From NCBI RefSeq assembly GCF_035046505.1, contig NC_089822.1, forward strand, positions 103,982,659-104,046,658: a DNA stretch of 64,000 bases, read 5' to 3'. The DNA is from Tiliqua scincoides (taxonomy: Eukaryota; Chordata; Lepidosauria; Squamata; Scincidae). A model generated the notes under the pieces. The model had not been told where the DNA came from. It searched no databases and worked only from the letters and a program-made list of their open reading frames with translations. Every line of letters begins with the position of its first letter. The first letter of the stretch is position 1. Below, in pieces: positions 35,901 through 43,473 of the stretch. Position numbers and translations under genes: made by a program.

Positions 35901-38900
35901 AAAAACATCACCTCCTGGTTTTCCTGGAAAATCAAGAAGTGACATTTTTGGGTGATCTGAAGGCTCTAGGCTTTCTAAAGCTTTCTAATGTATTTATTTA
36001 AACATTATATTTAAAATTTATTTTTCCAACCGTCAACACCATGCCATATTTTCGATATGGCCTAAAAGTTTAGAGACCCCTGATCTATACAGAAAGAAAT
36101 AGAGGTCATGTCAGATTAGTTTAGCAGCCTGCATGGAGCCAGGTTTTGGCTTCAAACTGTGGCTATTCCCAATTGCAGGAAGAGAAACAGCAGAAGAAAC
36201 TGTGTACTCCCAGAGTCAGTGTTAAGCACCAGTGTTGAAAAGATATATTCTGGCTCTAGTATTCCGGAAGATCTGTACCTGTTCCAAATCTTAACCGATT
36301 CAGCAGCAGCCGAGAGAATACCAATGTTGTCAGAGCTAAATGCCAAGGTTCTGACATCACTGCGGTGGCCTCCAATGGTTATCTTGGACATCTGTGCAAC
36401 TTGGGCTGCCTGTACCGATTGGTTCAAGGTGTATGTTTCAATTATGTTGTTCTGGAGCATTAGAGTGACTTTCAGCTCCCCCCTCGGGCTGAGCACCAAG
36501 TCAAAAGATCTGTTAAAATAGAACAGTTGTATTATTACACACAACACTAGATTAGTTCACAACTACTAAACCAGAACAGCAGCCTCTAAACAAAGACAGC
36601 TTATAGTTCACATCTGGGGAATAAATACAGACATTACTTGTTTTAATCACTTCGGACCTTACAACAGAGAGATTTATATGAAAAAACATAAACGGAAGTG
36701 ACAAGCAAACACTGGAGGTGACAGTTGCCCACTGGCTCCTTTGATATCTCATCTGCATCTCTGAAGACTATTGTCACCAAAGGTCAGGGCTTTTATGTGG
36801 ACTCTAAATGAACAAACTTGGCTACGTCCCTTCTAAAGTTAAAGAACCGGAACTGTGCTGACAAAAAAAAATGACAGCTCGTACATCCTCTTGGATTAGG
36901 AAGTTCCAAGATTGGCTTCTCTTCCCCAGTAATTCCCAGTCCTCTTTACGGGGAAGGGGGGGAAAGATGGAAACTTGGAGGTCTTTGAATCAGCAGGAGA
37001 GCCTTTGATGAGGCCCTGCTCATAAAAAAACAGAGTTCCATCAAGATCTGCCCTCCAGATCCAGAGAGATTCTCTATCAAAGCACCAGGAGTGACACACC
37101 AGGCTTCCATTTTTCCCAAGTGTAACTCCACGAGATATGTAGCCCAGCTCATTCTCTCCTTTCTTACACGAGAAGGCTGTCTGCACCACCAAGCAGGCTC
37201 CATCTGTAAGCCCCATAAGCAAGTTAACAGGGTCCTGCCTATTACCTCCTCACGCAAGCTGCTTCCCATGTCCCTATTCTGAAATGATTAACTCTGACAT
37301 ATCTTATCAATGCCAGTAGCATCTAAGTGGCAATGACCACATTCAATACTTTCAGACTCACTTGATTTTAGCAGAAGCTTTTATGTTAATCAGACGTGGA
37401 ATCTTCTCTTGCAGACTGCACTCCACGCTGCCTTCAGATACCTCCTCCTCCTCTAATTTCTGCCTAAGATGGAAAGAAAAAATGAGTTAACCATCTAAAT
37501 CCAATTCAAAAATAAGATCTAAATATACATAAAATTGGCACTGTCATGCCAGCTGACAACTGGCAGTCCCCAGTCAAATCTGAACCTTTGTGGGGGGCTC
37601 CCCTGGTTACAACCCATCTCTTGTCCTCCAGAAGCTGCTTATGTTAAGAGTTTCAGAGGAAGGAGTCCCTCCCCCCTTTCATGCATTCTCTTCACATCTC
37701 CCAGTCAAGCCGTTCAGCAAGCACATAGATGTCTCATCTATACTGTATTTTCTTCTAAGGCTAATTCCTCAGAATTACTAAACAAAGCTTTGGGCTGCAT
37801 ATATATTTTGCTAAAAGATGTGTAGGGGCCTTCCCTTGGAGGGGCCTGGAACAGGCTTGTTCCTCCCCAGGGAGGCCTCAGATTGGCTGGAGGGAGAAGG
37901 GGTTCCAGCACCCTTATTCTCCTCCCTAGCAGAGCTGCCAAACCTGGCCTAGGAGCTGTTGACCTCACAGCTCCCTGCTTCACACTGACTGCCTCTCATC
38001 CCTGGCCTCTGTGTTTTATGGAGCAAGCCTGCCCCCTTTGGCCCCTCCCCTTCCTCCAGGTGGGGCAGAAAAGGCCTTTCCTGTACCTGGCTTGTTTCCT
38101 TCTGTGTTCTTTGTTTGCCCTGCCAGCCCCCTCTGGCTGGGTGAGGTGAGCCAACAGGCTTTGCCCCCTTTGGGGCCAGTGAAGCCTCCCTACCCTGGGC
38201 ATGGGGTGCCTGCTCCCAGATAAGTCGGGGGTCAGGGCATCTGGGAGGGGCCCCAACAGATGCCAGCAGACCTACAGAAATACTAGGCAGAAGTTTGAAA
38301 GTGTTTTGATGCTGAGCTTCTCCACATAAAAGAGAAGCTTGTAATAAATGTGACTGTTAATGGATAAATAATTTCCATTGCAACTGCTAGATTTGTCTGG
38401 TCACACCGTTTAGAGCAGTAAGTTTCAACCTTTTTCACCTCACAGCACACTGACAAGGCACTAAAATAGTCAAGACACACCATCAGTTTTTTTTTACAAT
38501 TGACACCATGCTGCCAATGGCTCTTCTATTAAATGACCCTCCCCCAAACTCCCGTGGCACACCTGGGGACTACTCTAGGCACACCAATGTGCCATGGCAC
38601 ACTGATTGAAAATCACTGGTTTAGAGACTGAGCCCAATGTCATCCCCTGGATGGGCTGCCTGCACTTGGACATGGATCCAATCTAAAAAATGTGATGTAT
38701 TGCCAATAAAGCATTTACTTGGCTTTTTTCCTTGCTTTCTTCATTTTCTTCTCCATTTTCCTGCGAATCTCTTCCTTGCTAAGCACATAGAACACTTCCA
38801 GGACATAATCTGTTCCCTTGAAAGAGAAGAGACCAAGTAAGTTGCAGCATTTTCTGAGGAAGAAAGCAGACCTCTGTGAGCACCAAAAGTCATTAACTTA

Positions 38901-41900
38901 CATGACAAGCAAGAATTCTTCCTGTCCGATCAGTGGCAAGATTAACAACTCGGTCCCTTCCTTCCCGCATCACAGAGCCAGCTTTCGTACAGGTCAGAAT
39001 GCGCTAATGAATAAGGGAAAAGAAGTGAGAAAACTACTAACAAAAAGTTCAAGAAAACCAACAAAAGCAGACAAAAAACAAGAAGAAATCAATGTTCCAG
39101 TCTATATGTCTTATCAATTAGTTATAATAAGAATAGGGGAAAGGCAGCCATTTCATGCTTGTCTAAGGATCAAATGAAACACCATACACACGGTCACATT
39201 TCTTGTTCCCACATATAAAATGGTGTCTAATTCCTACTTCAAAAGGAGTACAGGGATGAGGGAACCTGCATCCTCTCTCCCCTATCTCCTTAAGATCCGT
39301 GCGTGTGTGCATGCATGTGTCAGGAAGTTCTACTTTCCAAACCTGCATAACCCTTTTGGTGTAAAGACTCAACACACACCCACTGAATGGGGCAAAAACA
39401 GGAACAAATGTGCTAGAAACTATTGTTTATTGCTTTTGTATAGTCCCAGGTTAGCTGATAAAATAGAAAACTTGCATGATATCTGAGGACACCTTCATTG
39501 TTTCTGTGTTTCTGAGAGGAACATTTAGTATTTTTTTTTTCCTTTAACACATTTGCTGTTCGATAATATTTATGAATGCTACATTACAAAACAATACCTC
39601 TTCTTGGGTTTCTTCCTCATCTTCCCTCTTGTCAACTTCGGAAGATTCTTCCATTCCTTTGGCAGGCCCTTTGATTCTCTTACACTCGGGTTCATTAGGA
39701 TCTTGGTCCTGCTCATAGTACCAAAAAAAAATAGCAAAATAAACCCAGAAACTCACTCTCCACCATCAACCTTCCCTCACACAAACTATTTCCTCGTTCG
39801 TGCAGATAGTTTATTGGTGCAAAAGGAATCACACATTCAAAAAGCACTCAGATATAAAGCCAAACCACAGGCAGCTAAATCAGTGGGATGAGGAGTTAGC
39901 CAACTGGCAAATTAGTGGGATAACAGAAGCTAAGCACTGGGGCAACCAGGCACAAGATTCAAAACAGCAAGGTGATCACTACCCATACTCAACTTCTCCC
40001 TGAAGATGTACTTTTAGCCAGCCAGTGCAACCCCTCACACAACAGTTGACTAATTCCATGAAGGAAGGAAATTAAGAGAACTGTGTGGTGTTCAAGCAAT
40101 CACTGGAAATTAGCAGGAAATTATGGCTGCCTAGTAACAATCCAGACAATTCCCTGGGTTACACACACATTACAATATTGTGTTTTATTCCTACAGTTAT
40201 ATAACTGCATTCATGCAGTTACTGCATTCTTGCAGTTACCTCTTCTTCTTCTTCAAGACTAGAAGACTAGAGATTGACCAAAGAGAATTTATTTAAGCAA
40301 AACAAGCTTGATGTCAGGTAAGCCTCCATGGGGAACACCCCCACAAAGAAATTTGATTCTGTTTTTCATCAGTAGGCCAGTAGCATCCCTCTTTGGGCCA
40401 GAGGTAACATAAAGTAGTCAAGTGAATAGTTGGAAGTCAAGGGCAGATGTAAGCAGAGAGAGGGATGTATGTGTTAAGCACTTACCTCTTGAAAATAGCT
40501 GATGTTCCAGACTCTCAGTTCACTGTCAGCAGAACCAGTGATAAGAAGTGTTTCTTCAGTAATCAAAACTAATGCCCACACCTAAAGAGAATATGTCTTT
40601 ACATTATCTTTACTCAGTAACAGATTCTTCCATCAGCGATACATAACCAACACTAAAACAATTTTCTTTGCTTATTTCTGCACAATGAATATCTATGTTT
40701 TGACAAGGGAAAAAAGGAAGACAAGGGGGGAAAGGAAAAGAAAAAATAAAACCTAAAAAAGGGTTTGAGGGTCTCTAGACTTTGAAAACCAATTAATTTG
40801 CTGCACTCCACCCACACATCATGAAGTACCTTCAGGGGCAGGAGCCAAAAAATAAGCCAGACACCTTTAAGGGACTGCAAAACTGGTTGGGCCACACAAA
40901 TATACCTATTTGAAACCTAAAGTGATTGGAGCATACCTCAACATATGTACATAGGCCAAAAATGCTAACACCCTCTGAAGATAAATATATGCACAGTAGT
41001 TTATGGAAGGAACCACTAAACTGCATCTTGTGACCAAATGCATCTTCTAGACCAGGGGTGCCCGGGCCTGGGGGCCACTTGCGGCCCTCAGGGGCTCCCA
41101 ATCAGGCCTGCAGGGAACCCCCAGTCTCTAATGAGCCTCTGGCCCTCCAGAGACTTGCTGGAGCCCGTGCTGGCCCAAAGCAACTGCTTTCAGCATGAGG
41201 ATGACTGTTCGACCTTTCACCTGAGCTGTGGGATGAGGGCTCCCTCCGCTACTTGCTATTTCACATTTGTGATGCAGCAGTGGCAGCAAAGGAAAGGCTG
41301 GCCTTGTTTTGTGCAAGGCCTTTTATAGGCCTTGAGCCTACTGCAAGACCTTCATTCATCCATATGTTCCATCTCTAATAAATTCATTTATGTAAAATGC
41401 ATTCAAATTTTAAATGTAGATTAATTCTTCCCCCCCCCCCCCGGTGTCAGAGAGATGATGTGGCCCTCCTGCCAAAATGTTTGGACACCCCTGTTCTAGA
41501 CCAAATACAAAAATGGGTAATGTAATATGCCTTCAGGTGTGCTGTAATTATCTTTCTAACGTATTTTTGATCTGATCTCTGTGTGTGTAGACACATAAAG
41601 TCACAGTTCGCATTGGACTAACTTATATTTCATCCTACCTAAAAGATGCAACTATAATCACAGTGTAATCTGACATGGCTAAAAGGAGAATCGTTATATT
41701 CAGAGATGTAAAGGGACCTGAAAGACAACAATCCTACACAGAATCTCTCCATGTACAGAGGAAGTATAACCTCAAGACAAATTAGGAATGCAATCATAAG
41801 TGCATGCCTACTTGGGAGTCAAATACATTGAACTCAGTAAGATTTCCTTCTAAGTCACCATGCCTATGGTGCTGCTAGCCTTCATGACAATGGCCAAACA

Positions 41901-43426
41901 CCCAGTTTGGCAGACCACCTTTTCTAAACACCAACAGCTGAAGGGCAAAAAGATGTAGGTTGTCATTAGCTTCTCAGCCCATTCTTATCACTTGCACCTC
42001 CCCATTCTGTTTACCTCTGTTCGGTGTCCAACCAATGTTTTGAAGCAATGCTGAGTATCAAGATCCCACCATTTCACTAAGGTGTCTTTTGCACTGGAAA
42101 AAAAAAATGATACACAATATATGGTAACAACATAACCCAAATTATCATAACAACCTAATCCAAATAACCCAAAACAGTGTAACCCCTAACCAGTAATGTT
42201 AACATTAGCCATTCTGGATAGAGTCTCACTAATTTTATGATGTCCATATTTGAATAATTTAGGCCAGATGGATTATGCAGTCACATAAATTCCAAGTTCT
42301 ATTGATCTATCTACAACTTCTTCAGTCGGTGGCACAGTCAGGACTGGTATCAACTTAGCCTTTCATAAAGCACATTGTCATTTTCACCCTTCCCTCCCAC
42401 CTCCAAAAAAAGTTTTGGACACCTAAGTACAAGGAGGACTCTGTTAAGCAGGAATGGGATCAGAGAAGGGTAATGAAGATGGTGAGGGTTTGGAATCCAA
42501 GCCCTAAGAGAAATTGTTAAAAGAGCTTGGTATGTTTAGCCTGGAGAAAAGAATGACAACCATTTTAGGTATCTGGAGGTCCATCACACAGAAAAGGGAG
42601 AGGTCTTCCAACCTGTGGCTTCTGCCTAACCTAGAACAAGTGCAATAAGCTACATAATGCATGTTTTTTTTTCCTCAACAAAGGGTGGGGAGACAGCCAC
42701 AAGCATATCAAGCATCAGAGGGTAGGTGGGGTAGATATGGGTTGCCTCTGTTGAAAATAGGATGCAGGAGGAGATGGACTCTTGGTCTGACCTAACAGGG
42801 TTGCTCTTGTTTTCTTTTAGTCCAGGTGGGTCTCTCCACCTGGAAATTTTAAAATTCTGCGAAACTCTGTTCTAATTTTTAAGAGCTTTAAGAAACACAT
42901 CATCTAGGATAACATATTAGGGAGGGAGAGAATTATCTCCTTTTTGTCAAGCTGTGTGATAGTGACCCAGAAGGGTCCTGTTTTTGATGCCTCCTAAAAC
43001 TACCAAAACAGGGAACATATCAAGACTCTGGTAGGCCACAGTATATGGCCTGCCAGTTAGGCAGCATTCAGCTTGATGCAAATTCTGCAGGCCAGAGATA
43101 TATGACAACAGGAAAAACTATTAAACACTTTCAGCAAACTGCTAAATCAGGACACAACATCATTTGGCCAGTTTGCCCGTTCCATCCGAACTGAACACTT
43201 TTTACCTGGAAACCAATATATTCTTCTCCTTCAAGAAGAGCACCTGCGTAACAGCATCCTTGTGGCCCTTCAGTCGGTACAAACCACTCTCACTGATCAC
43301 ATCCCAAATGATGACGTCTGTGTCCTAGGCAGGAAAAAAAAATACTCTGAGCGTTCAACTCCAGTGTCTTTTCTAGTGGCTGTTTGCTGGTGTTCTTCTG
43401 CATATTTTTAGATTGTGAGCCCTTTT

Positions 43427-43473
<47 letters not shown>

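Noticed and set aside
40240-40258. Micro-exon candidate in WDR3 between exons 6 and 7 (minus strand, Glu codons, AG and GT boundaries)
   Set aside because: Its possible lengths (19, 11, 8 or 5 bp) are not multiples of three, while both flanking exons are phase 0. The acceptor also lacks a pyrimidine tract.
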